Made by a program: the position numbers and the translations under genes. Of a DNA stretch of 64,000 nucleotides, positions 36,029-44,842 are shown piece by piece. Where the stretch lies: NCBI GenBank assembly GCA_905181935.1, contig CAJIZV010000001.1, forward strand, positions 248,001-312,000, read 5' to 3'. The notes below the pieces were generated by a model, which saw nothing but the letters and a program-made list of their open reading frames with translations, had not been told where the DNA came from and did no database searches. The DNA is from an uncultured Amylibacter sp. Lineage in GTDB: Bacteria; Pseudomonadota; Alphaproteobacteria; Rhodobacterales; Rhodobacteraceae. Position 1 is the first letter of the stretch; each line of letters opens with the position of its first letter.

Positions 36029-37012
36029 TTAATCTACAGATAACGCCAAATCAAGTAGCTCTTGTCCACCTGGAACATCTGCAACAAACTTTTTGTAAGA
36101 TGTTTCTTTAGCAATCGCGCGCCATGCTTCAAAGTCTGCTGGAGACATGTTTGCAATCTCAACACCTGCGTCTGCAAACACTTTAACAGATGCAGCGTCT
36201 TGCTTCTTAGCTTCTTCTAAATAGTATGTTTGAGCCTTTGCAGCCCCTGCTCTTAAAGCAGCTTGTTGTGCGTCTGATAAACTTTCAAACTTTGATTTAT
36301 TCATCAACATTGGCTGATACATGAACCAAAGCGCGATATCGCCAGCAGGTGTATAGCATTTTACCTGCTCATAAATACGATAAGAAACAAATGAAGATGA
36401 TGATGTGTTTGCAGCGTTTAAGACGCCTGTTTGCATCGCAGAATAAATTTCTGATGATGCCATTGAAGCAATAGATGCACCTGCACCCACCAACATTTGC
36501 TCAAACGCTTTACCAGCGGCACGTGTTTGCAAGCCTTTTACATCGTCAGGATGCTTAATGCATTTATCTTTACCAACAAAGCCACCTGCAAGATAACCAT
36601 GCACAAGAACCATTACATCATCATCTGCCATCTTTTGTTCAAGGACAGACATAAATTCTGAAGTATTAAGTCGGGCTGCGTGATCGTGGTTTTTAACCAA
36701 TCCCGGCATTAGAGTTAGGTTGAAAGCTGGTTGTTGTCCGCCCGCATAACTTAGTGGGAAAACAGTCATATCTAATTGGCCACGGCTTAGCGGTTTATAC
36801 TGCTCACGTGGCTTGAAAAGTGATTTTGATCCAAATATCTTAATCTCGAGATCAACATTTGCAGCAGCGACTTCATCTGCAACTATTTGCGCCACTTTAT
36901 GCCGGACATCTTTAGTTGACCATTGATGAGATAGGCGGAGTTCTTCAGCTTGCGCTATGCCACTTGCAGCAAGTGTGAATGCCGCTGTCGCGGCCATTAA
37001 AGTTTTTCTCAT
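36029..37012 (-). CDS. matP: Malonate TRAP substrate-binding protein (copy B)
   Basis: The 327-aa periplasmic binding protein, identical to copy A, including signal peptide and GGGAGGA ribosome site. As first gene of regulator/matPQMAB it should capture malonate for the MatQM permease. Between the ATG and the end of the repeat (37013-37067) lies an inverted repeat AATATACT...AGTATATT (37030-37056) in the leader, which both copies share. Confidence 0.93.
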   Translation of the reverse strand: MRKTLMAATAAFTLAASGIAQAEELRLSHQWSTKDVRHKVAQIVADEVAAANVDLEIKIFGSKSLFKPREQYKPLSRGQLDMTVFPLSYAGGQQPAFNLTLMPGLVKNHDHAARLNTSEFMSVLEQKMADDDVMVLVHGYLAGGFVGKDKCIKHPDDVKGLQTRAAGKAFEQMLVGAGASIASMASSEIYSAMQTGVLNAANTSSSSFVSYRIYEQVKCYTPAGDIALWFMYQPMLMNKSKFESLSDAQQAALRAGAAKAQTYYLEEAKKQDAASVKVFADAGVEIANMSPADFEAWRAIAKETSYKKFVADVPGGQELLDLALSVD

Positions 37013-37067
37013 TCGTTCCTCCCAAAACAAATATACTAAGAGAATCAAAGTATATTCGATTATAATG

Positions 37068-37152
37068 TAATCATATTGTTTTTTATGTCAATAATATTGT
37101 ATACAATCTTATATCTATTGCATTTTAAATTCTTGCTGGCTAAATATGAAAT
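37068..37152. promoter_or_regulatory. Divergent promoter/operator of the malonate operon
   Basis: 85 bp between the repeat edge and the regulator start. A perfect 12-bp palindrome ATTGTATACAAT (37096-37107) is the best operator candidate. On the minus strand a TTGACA (37086-37091) lies just downstream of it and could be the -35 of matP, with the -10 only approximate. FCD-type GntR regulators typically bind short AT-rich palindromes of this size, so autoregulation plus control of matPQMAB is likely. Confidence 0.6.
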
Positions 37153-37812
37153 ATGTACAAAAATCGAGCAGATCAAATAGCAGAAGAAATTCAAGAATTG
37201 GTTTTTTCAAGATCTTTCCAAGATGGCGAACGGTTAGATGAAATCCGTTTAGCGAAAAGATTTGGGGTATCAAGAACTCCCTTACGAGAGGCTCTTAAAA
37301 AGTTAACCCTATCCGGCATTGTAGAAAAAATACCCAATCGTGGTGTATTTGTGCGTCAACCTGGCCCAATTGAATTATTAGACATGTTTGAAGTGATGTC
37401 AGAATTGGAGTCCATCTGTGGAAAACTCGCAGCCAAACGCATTACTGACATTGCTTTAAAAAATCTTCATGAAGCTAATTCTAAGTGCAAAAAAGCATTA
37501 AAGAAAAGCAATCCAGATTCATATTATTTAGAAAATGAACTTTTTCATAAGATAATTTATAATCAGTCTGGAAACTCTTTTCTTGAAAGGGAAACAATTA
37601 AATTACAAAAAAGACTAGAACCTTTTCGTCGTATCCAGTTACGATTTAGAGGCCGAATTGAGCAATCAATGTCAGAGCATGAAGCAATAGTTGAGGCTCT
37701 CTCAAGTGGTGACGCAGTAGGCGCTGAGTGCGCATTAAGAAATCATGTTTCTGTCCAAGGTGATAAGTTTCACCAACTTGTTGCTAGCTTTAATATAAAA
37801 GAAAATTATTAA
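37153..37812 (+). CDS. matR: GntR-family (FCD) regulator of the malonate operon
   Basis: A 219-aa regulator with an N-terminal winged helix (FGVSRTPLREALKKL near 38) and a C-terminal FCD domain with histidines in ELFHKIIY and SEHEAIV. It is divergent from matPQMAB, the position held by the malonate regulator in other alphaproteobacteria, and would respond to malonate or malonyl-CoA. It is the partner paralogue of the regulator at 27794. The symbol is by context. Confidence 0.88.
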   Translation: MYKNRADQIAEEIQELVFSRSFQDGERLDEIRLAKRFGVSRTPLREALKKLTLSGIVEKIPNRGVFVRQPGPIELLDMFEVMSELESICGKLAAKRITDIALKNLHEANSKCKKALKKSNPDSYYLENELFHKIIYNQSGNSFLERETIKLQKRLEPFRRIQLRFRGRIEQSMSEHEAIVEALSSGDAVGAECALRNHVSVQGDKFHQLVASFNIKENY

Positions 37813-38004
37813 AATATTATAGTATTTTTAAATATTGTAATTTATAAAATTTTTACATTTTAAATGCTGAAAATTTTAGAAAGATAAGATTAATACCACT
37901 ACTATTATATAAGAAAATATTTAAATGATTGGATGACTTTTTTTGAATTCATATATTAACAAAAACTCAATTCACCAAGTAAATGATATCGAGATAATTT
38001 AATA

Positions 38005-39018
38005 TTAGAAGCCCTTTAAAACTAACTTCCCACATGTAGTATTACTTTCTAAAATCTTATGAGCATTTATTAGGTTAGTAGCATTTATTATACCTAAGGT
38101 ATCTGTTGCAGTGGACCTAATTTTACCCGCATCTAAAAGTTCTGCGACCTGATTTAAAATATAATGCTGTCGGATCATATCATTAGTTTTAAAGAGTGAG
38201 CGCGTATACATAAACTCCCAATATATTGAAATACTTTTTTGCTTAAATGGCATAATACTGAGGTCACCAGGATCATCAATCAGACCAAATCTTCCTTGTG
38301 GTGCTAAAAGTTCTGCAATCTGCTCAATATAATTACCAGTTTGATTAGTCGAGAAGACATACCCAGGCTGGCCAAGCCCCAAGGCCAAAAACTGTTCACA
38401 CAGAGGTTTAGAGTGATCAATAACATGGTGTGCACCCAGTTGAATAGCCCACGCAGTCGTTTCGGGCCGTGATGCTGTGGCTATCACTTTTAGATTAGTA
38501 AGTGCGCGTAATAGCTGGATAGCAATTGATCCAACCCCACCAGCACCTCCAATAATTAAAATAGAATTTGCATCATTTGACACTGGTTCATTTACTCTAA
38601 GGCGATCAAACAACATTTCAAAGGCTGTTAGTGTTGTTAAGGGTAATGCAGCTGCTTGAGCCGGTGATACAGATTTAGGTGCCAAGCCCACAATACGCTC
38701 ATCTACTAAGTGAAATTCAGCATTAGTGCCAGACCGATCAATTGCTCCAGCATACCAAACTATATCACCCACTTTAAACATAGAGACAGCATCACCAACT
38801 TCAACCACTTCGCCGACGGCGTCCCACCCTAGTATAGCGGCATCATCGCCTTCAGGTGACCTAGTTCGGCGCATTTTTGTATCAACAGGATTAACAGAAA
38901 TAGCTTGAACCTGAACTAATAAGTCATGGCTACTTGCAGTTGGCATTGGAACTTCTAAATCGATTAATGAATCAGCTTGGTCAATCGAACCAATATGTTT
39001 ATAGCCTACTGCTTTCAT
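38005..39018 (-). CDS. Zinc-type alcohol dehydrogenase-like protein (MDR superfamily)
   Basis: A 337-aa medium-chain dehydrogenase/reductase of the ZADH class, with an N-terminal GroES-like domain (SVNPVDTKMRR near 44, Asp in the catalytic region) and a cofactor motif IIGGAGGVGSIAIQLL near residue 155. It lacks structural and catalytic zinc cysteines of classical ADHs, so it is probably an NADPH-dependent enone or quinone reductase. It lies between matR and glcG on the minus strand with long AT-rich flanks, so it is probably its own transcription unit. The substrate is unknown. Confidence 0.84.
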   Translation of the reverse strand: MKAVGYKHIGSIDQADSLIDLEVPMPTASSHDLLVQVQAISVNPVDTKMRRTRSPEGDDAAILGWDAVGEVVEVGDAVSMFKVGDIVWYAGAIDRSGTNAEFHLVDERIVGLAPKSVSPAQAAALPLTTLTAFEMLFDRLRVNEPVSNDANSILIIGGAGGVGSIAIQLLRALTNLKVIATASRPETTAWAIQLGAHHVIDHSKPLCEQFLALGLGQPGYVFSTNQTGNYIEQIAELLAPQGRFGLIDDPGDLSIMPFKQKSISIYWEFMYTRSLFKTNDMIRQHYILNQVAELLDAGKIRSTATDTLGIINATNLINAHKILESNTTCGKLVLKGF

Positions 39019-39225
39019 CTTTATATTCCTGTTTCGTAATTTTCATAAGCGGTTAATTTCGTTTATGATTATAGTGCTAAATATTATTACATTCCAAACA
39101 AAATATTAAATATGTACATATTTTATCAATTAATTTTTTTAAAAATAGAGAATAAATGACTAGCACTTATATTTATTAAATATAATCAAGGCGATGGATT
39201 TCAAATAGAACTACCGCCTAAATTA

Positions 39226-39654
39226 TTAAGAAATAACGTTTAATCCTGCTGCTTTAATACCCGCTACAGCAGCAATTGTATCATTCTCAGATGTATCACC
39301 AGTTACGCCAACAGCACCAATTATTTTATTTTGATCATCTGTTAGTAGGACGCCTCCACTTACAGGGGTAAAACGTCCCTTAAAAGAAACACTAAGCGCA
39401 GTAACAAAATATGCCTGCTGTTCTGCACGTTTCATAATAGCAGATGAAGGGATACCCATCATTATAGCAGCATGCGCTTTGCCATCAGCAACTTCAAAAC
39501 GACCAGCAGATGCTCCGTCAGATCTCTCAAACGCTTTTAAGTTGCCACCAGTATCTAATACTACCACTGTAAGTGGCTGCATATTTGCTTGGCGCCCTTC
39601 CTCAAATATATTTGTTATAATTTCTTTGGCTTTTACAAGTGATATTTCTGACAT
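39226..39654 (-). CDS. glcG: GlcG/HbpS-family protein
   Basis: A 142-aa protein of the GlcG/HbpS (DUF336) fold with the typical VVVLDTGGNLKAFERSDGA near residue 29 and the late GAVGVTGDTSENDTIAAVAGI block. Family members are either heme-binding or of unknown role. In E. coli glcG is part of the glycolate operon next to malate synthase G, exactly as here. It lies 5 bp after the glcB stop on the same strand and should be co-expressed with it. Confidence 0.88.
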   Translation of the reverse strand: MSEISLVKAKEIITNIFEEGRQANMQPLTVVVLDTGGNLKAFERSDGASAGRFEVADGKAHAAIMMGIPSSAIMKRAEQQAYFVTALSVSFKGRFTPVSGGVLLTDDQNKIIGAVGVTGDTSENDTIAAVAGIKAAGLNVIS

Positions 39655-39659
39655 ATTTA

Positions 39660-41792
39660 TTATCCTTTAAGTTCTAGTCTACGAGCGTGTAAAACTGGTT
39701 CAGTATAACCTGATGGTTGAATCGCACCTTTAAAAACGAGATCACATGCTGCTTGAAAAGCAATTGATGTAAAGTTTGGTGCCATTGGTGAATAGGCAGT
39801 GTCATTAATATTTTGGCCATCTACTACACCAGCCATCCGCTGCATAATTGTCATTACTTCTTCTTGCGAAACAACACCATGATGTAACCAATTAGCGATA
39901 TGCTGAGCTGAAATACGGCACGTTGCGCGATCTTCCATTAGTCCAACGTTGTTGATGTCTGGAACTTTAGAACAACCTACACCTTGATCAACCCAACGCA
40001 CGACATAACCCAAAATACCTTGGGCATTGTTCTCAACTTCTTTTGTAATTTCGTCATTTGACCAGTTTTGACCTTGAGAAATTGGGAATTGTAATATCGT
40101 ATCCACAGAAGCACGTTTTCCACCTGCCTTAATTTCATCTTGACGCGCGAATACATCAACCTTGTGATAGTGCATTGCATGTAAAGTTGCTGCCGTTGGA
40201 GATGGTACCCAGGCACAATTAGCACCAGATTGTGGATGCCCTATTTTTTGTTCCATCATATCTGCCATATTATCAGGAACCGCCCACATACCTTTGCCAA
40301 TTTGAGCCTTGCCTTGCAAACCACATGCCAAGCCAATATCAATATTTTGATCTTCATAGGCCATAATCCAAGGCTGTTTTTTGATCTCATCTTTACGTAA
40401 AAATGGACCAGCTTCCATTGATGTATGAATTTCATCACCTGTACGGTCCAAAAATCCTGTATTTATGAAGGCCACCCGATTTTCGGCTGCACGAATACAT
40501 TCTTTTAAATTTACAGTTGTACGACGCTCCTCATCCATAATGCCAATTTTTACAGTATATTGTGGCAAACCCAGCGCTTTTTCTACTTCAGTGAAAATTT
40601 GGTCAGTAAATGCAACTTCTTTTGGGCCATGCATTTTTGGTTTTACGATGTAAACTGATCCAGTCATGGAATTGCCTGACTTTCTATCCAAGTCATGCAT
40701 TGCGATTGCAACGGTAAACATTGCATCCATAAAGCCTTCACTAATTTCATTTCCATCTGCGTCTAAAATAGCTGGATTAGTCATCAAATGACCAACATTT
40801 CGCACCAACATTAATGCCCTCCCCTTTAGGGATAATGCCGCACCATTAGGAGCAATATAGTTGCGATCTGGCAATAATCGGCGCCGTAGTGTTTTTCCAC
40901 CTTTTTTGAAACTGCATGTTAAGTCACGCTTCATAAGTCCTAGCCAGTTTGAATAGGCAAGAATTTTATCTTCTGCATCTACGGCAGCAACACTGTCCTC
41001 ACAGTCCATGATTGCCGACATCGCACTCTCTAAGATTACATCCGAGATCCCTGCTTTGTCAGCTTGACCAATAGGTGTCTTAGCATTGAAATATAATTCA
41101 ACATGTAAATTATTGTTTTCAAGCAAGATGCCTTCTGGAGCTTCTGGCTCATTACGGTAGCCTGCAAACTGGTTAGCATTTTTTAGCTTTTGCCCATCAA
41201 CTAATAATTCCCCATCCTCAACCCAATAGCGAGTTGCATCCGCATGAGATAAATCATGTATGGGAAAAGTTTCATCTAAGAATTTTTTTGCATAAGCTAT
41301 TACTTCAGCACCACGTGCAGGGTCATAATCTTTTGTTTCTGAAAGCCCCCCCAATACATCCGTACCATAGATCGCGTCATATAATGAACCATAACGAGCA
41401 TTAGCCGCGTTGAGTGCAAAGCGCGCATTAGTAATTGGAACCACCAGCTGTGGCCCCGCAATAGAAGCGATTTCAGGATCAACATTAGAAGTTTTTATTT
41501 GAAAATCTGAACCTTCTTCAACCAAATAACCTATAGAGATTAAAAAATCTTTGTATTCTACTGCATCAAATGTTTTGCCTCGGCGCTCTATGTGCCAATT
41601 ATCAATTTTCTGTTTTAATTCTTTACGCTCTTTTAAGAGTGTCTTATTTACTGGACCCAAAGTTGAAACAATTCCTGACAAACCCTTCCAGAAAGCGTTA
41701 GCAGATACATCAATACCAGGCAGTGCATTTGCTTCTACAAAATCAACAAGTTTATCATCTACCTGCAATCCATATTTTTCTGTTCGCGCCAT
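39660..41792 (-). CDS. glcB: Malate synthase G
   Basis: Condenses glyoxylate with acetyl-CoA to malate. The 710-aa protein is full length for isoform G. Visible blocks include [20 protein letters not shown] with the magnesium-proximal acidic residues following ([11 protein letters not shown]) near 265, [19 protein letters not shown] near 370, and [14 protein letters not shown] with the catalytic arginine region near 425. I used the ATG at 41792 (GGAG ribosome site); a 10-residue extension is unlikely. It leads the glcB-glcG pair and is divergent from pepN. Confidence 0.95.
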   Translation of the reverse strand: MARTEKYGLQVDDKLVDFVEANALPGIDVSANAFWKGLSGIVSTLGPVNKTLLKERKELKQKIDNWHIERRGKTFDAVEYKDFLISIGYLVEEGSDFQIKTSNVDPEIASIAGPQLVVPITNARFALNAANARYGSLYDAIYGTDVLGGLSETKDYDPARGAEVIAYAKKFLDETFPIHDLSHADATRYWVEDGELLVDGQKLKNANQFAGYRNEPEAPEGILLENNNLHVELYFNAKTPIGQADKAGISDVILESAMSAIMDCEDSVAAVDAEDKILAYSNWLGLMKRDLTCSFKKGGKTLRRRLLPDRNYIAPNGAALSLKGRALMLVRNVGHLMTNPAILDADGNEISEGFMDAMFTVAIAMHDLDRKSGNSMTGSVYIVKPKMHGPKEVAFTDQIFTEVEKALGLPQYTVKIGIMDEERRTTVNLKECIRAAENRVAFINTGFLDRTGDEIHTSMEAGPFLRKDEIKKQPWIMAYEDQNIDIGLACGLQGKAQIGKGMWAVPDNMADMMEQKIGHPQSGANCAWVPSPTAATLHAMHYHKVDVFARQDEIKAGGKRASVDTILQFPISQGQNWSNDEITKEVENNAQGILGYVVRWVDQGVGCSKVPDINNVGLMEDRATCRISAQHIANWLHHGVVSQEEVMTIMQRMAGVVDGQNINDTAYSPMAPNFTSIAFQAACDLVFKGAIQPSGYTEPVLHARRLELKG

Positions 41793-41953
41793 TACTGTCT
41801 CCAACTGTTTAAGGTGGCGCACATACGCCAGTTTATTGAAATCATTATTTCTAATTTAGAAATATTTCAATTACTCGTTTATCACTAAATATTGGTCAAT
41901 TAATATTACCAATTATAAAAGGCAAGGGATTTATTAAATTCACTTTGCTATAT

Positions 41954-41973
41954 TTGTATACAATAGTATACAA
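41954..41973. promoter_or_regulatory. Tandem GTATAC boxes in the glcB/pepN divergent region
   Basis: Two abutting 10-bp palindromic units, TTGTATACAA (41954-41963) and TAGTATACAA (41964-41973), lie between the divergent starts of glcB and pepN. The first is the same 10-mer as the core of the malonate operator at 37097-37106. Tandem spacing of one helical turn fits cooperative binding of a dimeric regulator, plausibly an FCD-type GntR (GlcC, the E. coli glc regulator, is of this class). Confidence 0.55.
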
Positions 41974-42038
41974 TTTTTTCTCTTGCAGTCTAGGCTTATT
42001 TCTACGCTTGTGTGCTAAATATTTATGGAGACATTAGG

Positions 42039-44597
42039 ATGAACCAAATTCAAACTCAAAAAATCTTACTTTCGGACTATCAAGAACCTACCTTTTGGGT
42101 CGAATCTGTAAATCTACATTTTAAATTAGATCCCAATGCTACTCGTGTCATTTCAACAATAAAATTTACTCCAAACTTAAACCGCACTGATGGTCCACAT
42201 GACTTAATTCTAGATGGCCGCATGCTTAAATTAGTTTATATTGCAATTGATGGGCAGGTTTTGCAAGATCAGGACATATCTTTAGATGCTGAAGGATTGA
42301 CAATTTCTTCTGACCTTATTCCTCAGTCTGGTTTTATATGGAAAGCAGAAGTTGAAATAAACCCTGCTGGAAATACAGCTCTAGAGGGTTTATATATATC
42401 AAATGGAATGTATTGCACCCAATGCGAGGCGCAGGGCTTCCGCAAGATTACTTATTATCCAGATCGACCAGATGTAATGGCATTGTTTGATGTCACAATT
42501 GAAGGTGAACAACCAATACTCTTATCTAATGGCAACAAATACGGGCACGGAAAGTGGCAAGATCCTTGGGTAAAGCCAGCATATCTATTTGCTCTAGTTG
42601 CAGGGGATCTAGCGTCCTATGACGATATGTTCATTACAACTAGCGGACGCAAAATAGATTTACAAATATTTGTTCGTGAGGGTGACCAAGGAAAATGTGA
42701 GTACGCCATGGATGCCTTAAAACGCTCTATGGCTTGGGATGAACAAAACTATGGGCGTGAATATGATCTTGATTTATTTATGATTGTCGCAGTGGATGAC
42801 TTTAATATGGGCGCAATGGAGAATAAAGGTTTAAATATTTTTAATTCAAAATACGTTTTAGCCAGCCCCACGACCGCTACTGATCGAGATTTTGAACTAA
42901 TCGAAGGTATTATTGCACACGAATACTTTCATAACTGGACCGGCAATAGAATTACTTGCCGAGATTGGTTTCAACTATGCTTGAAAGAAGGTCTTACAGT
43001 TTTTCGCGATCAACAATTTAGTTCTGACCAGCGATCCCCTGCAGTAAAACGTATTGATGACGTTTTACAATTACGTGCGCGGCAGTTTCGTGAAGATGCA
43101 GGTCCATTAGCACACCCCTGTCGCCCTGAGGAATACATTGAAATTAACAATTTCTATACTTCAACCGTTTACGAAAAAGGTTCTGAAGTTATTGGAATGT
43201 TAAAATTACTAGTTGGCGATATTAATTACTACAAATCATTAAATCTATACTTTGACCGTCATGATGGGCAAGCCTGTACTATAGAAGATTGGATACAAGT
43301 GTTCGAAGATTCATGCAATATGGATCTTACCCAATTCAAATTATGGTATAGTCAGAGTGGGACACCAAAAGTAACCGTCTCTGAAAGCTATACAGATGGG
43401 ACCTTAAGCTTGAAACTAACTCAGGATGAGTTTCCTTCCAATAATCGCAGGGGGAAGTCAGCTCAAGTAATTCCTATACGTACTGGATTTATTGGTGCGA
43501 ATGGAAAAGAAATTCTGCCCGAAACTGTACTTGAATTACATGAACGCTCTCAAACTTTTAACTTTGAAGTGGCCGAACACCCTACAATTTCACTACTTCG
43601 CGGTTTTTCAGCACCTATAATTTTAAAACATAAAGTCAGTGCCAAAACTTTATCCTTTCTGTTTGAAAATGACACAGATACTTTCAATAAATGGGAAGCT
43701 GGTCACAATATTGCAATGGAATTACTCACAAGAGCAGCAAATGGAAACGCCACCGATTCATCTTCATACATAGATGCGCTAGACACACTTATTAGTGATG
43801 AAACATTAGACCCAGCATACCGATCATTATTATTAATGCTCCCAACCCAAGAAGCAATCGCACAGAGCCTTTTTGATAGAGGCCATGTACCCGATCCAGA
43901 TCAAATTTATATTTCCCGTCACGAATTAGAGATGGCAATTGCAAAAGAATTAAACAGTAAACTACCTGATTTATACAATAAGCTTGCAATAGCGGGCCCA
44001 TTTAACACTAATTCTAAAGCGGCAGGAAAACGCGCCCTGCGCAGCACGGCGCTAAAGATGATAACAAAACTTGATTATGGAAAAACTGCGCAACAACAAT
44101 TTTTGACCTCAAAAAACATGACCGAACAATTATCTGCACTATCTTCAACAATTTCAGCTGGGGTTGGGAAAAAGGCTTCTAATCAATTTTATGAACAATG
44201 GAAGTCAGACGCATTAGTAATAGATAAATGGTTCACTATTCAGGTTATATCTGCTCTACCAAGTGAAGCACTTAGTATAACTCAAGCTTTGACACTTCAT
44301 CATGATTTTAATTGGAAAAATCCCAACAGATTTCGTAGCTTAATAGGAGCTTTTGCTGCCTCACCAGCGGCATTCCATGCTTTAGATGGGTCAGGCTATA
44401 CTTTTGTTTCAGACTGGTTGATAAAGTTAGATGCTATCAACCCTCAAACAGCTGCCCGAATGTGTGGCGTCTTCGAAACCTGGGCACGTTATGATAAAAA
44501 ACGCCAAACTTTGATCACAACACAGTTGCGTAGAATTCAAACCACTCCAGCTCTCTCAAAGGATACTTTAGAAATTGTTAATAAAATTTTAGGCTAA
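42039..44597 (+). CDS. pepN: Aminopeptidase N (M1 family)
   Basis: Cytosolic zinc aminopeptidase that removes N-terminal residues from peptides. The exopeptidase motif GAMEN is near residue 256, and the HEXXH zinc site HEYFHNWTGNR near 294 is followed by the third ligand glutamate about 19 residues on (LKEGLTVFRDQ). The 852-aa length and the C-terminal DUF3458-type helical domain match the alphaproteobacterial/E. coli PepN form. The start was placed at the ATG at 42039 with GGAG eight bases upstream. It is divergent from glcB across a region with operator-like boxes. Confidence 0.95.
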   Translation: MNQIQTQKILLSDYQEPTFWVESVNLHFKLDPNATRVISTIKFTPNLNRTDGPHDLILDGRMLKLVYIAIDGQVLQDQDISLDAEGLTISSDLIPQSGFIWKAEVEINPAGNTALEGLYISNGMYCTQCEAQGFRKITYYPDRPDVMALFDVTIEGEQPILLSNGNKYGHGKWQDPWVKPAYLFALVAGDLASYDDMFITTSGRKIDLQIFVREGDQGKCEYAMDALKRSMAWDEQNYGREYDLDLFMIVAVDDFNMGAMENKGLNIFNSKYVLASPTTATDRDFELIEGIIAHEYFHNWTGNRITCRDWFQLCLKEGLTVFRDQQFSSDQRSPAVKRIDDVLQLRARQFREDAGPLAHPCRPEEYIEINNFYTSTVYEKGSEVIGMLKLLVGDINYYKSLNLYFDRHDGQACTIEDWIQVFEDSCNMDLTQFKLWYSQSGTPKVTVSESYTDGTLSLKLTQDEFPSNNRRGKSAQVIPIRTGFIGANGKEILPETVLELHERSQTFNFEVAEHPTISLLRGFSAPIILKHKVSAKTLSFLFENDTDTFNKWEAGHNIAMELLTRAANGNATDSSSYIDALDTLISDETLDPAYRSLLLMLPTQEAIAQSLFDRGHVPDPDQIYISRHELEMAIAKELNSKLPDLYNKLAIAGPFNTNSKAAGKRALRSTALKMITKLDYGKTAQQQFLTSKNMTEQLSALSSTISAGVGKKASNQFYEQWKSDALVIDKWFTIQVISALPSEALSITQALTLHHDFNWKNPNRFRSLIGAFAASPAAFHALDGSGYTFVSDWLIKLDAINPQTAARMCGVFETWARYDKKRQTLITTQLRRIQTTPALSKDTLEIVNKILG

Positions 44598-44751
44598 GAT
44601 ATAATCTTATAATTATTAAAACTTGAATTATAATTAGACAAATAATTTAAATTTACCAATGTATAAAACATTTTATAAAATATTCACATACCATGTCCGC
44701 AGTCCAAATTATTATAAATTTATGGCTACTTTATTAACTTTGGTTTTTGGA

Positions 44752-44795
44752 TATAATTTGACTAGCAAGAAAGACGTTTCTCACTTGCTAGTCAA
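44752..44795 (+). promoter_or_regulatory. Promoter -10 and 12-bp palindrome ahead of gatB
   Basis: A consensus -10 (TATAAT, 44752-44757) is followed at once by a perfect inverted repeat: TTGACTAGCAAG (44758-44769) with CTTGCTAGTCAA (44784-44795), 14-base spacer. Transcription from this -10 would start within the left arm. The repeat could thus be a repressor site over the start point or a 5'-end hairpin in the gatB leader. No T tract follows, so it is not a terminator of pepN. The -35 is not evident. Confidence 0.6.
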
Positions 44796-44842
44796 ACGCT
44801 GTCGCCTTAAAACCAGCGGCAGTTATTGCAAGAGAGTAAACC

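Larger units (their letters stand above)
34101..37067. repeat. Copy B of the 2,967-bp direct repeat, in the malonate operon
   Basis: Same orientation and content as copy A (24723-27689). The left edge falls inside the 5' end of matA: the repeat includes matA codons 1-3 (TTGAAACAA), which are also present, without any matA, at the end of copy A. The right edge falls 55 bp upstream of the dctP start. This context (regulator, dctP, dctQ, dctM, matA, matB) is the established matPQMAB layout, so copy B is the likely source. Confidence 0.97.
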
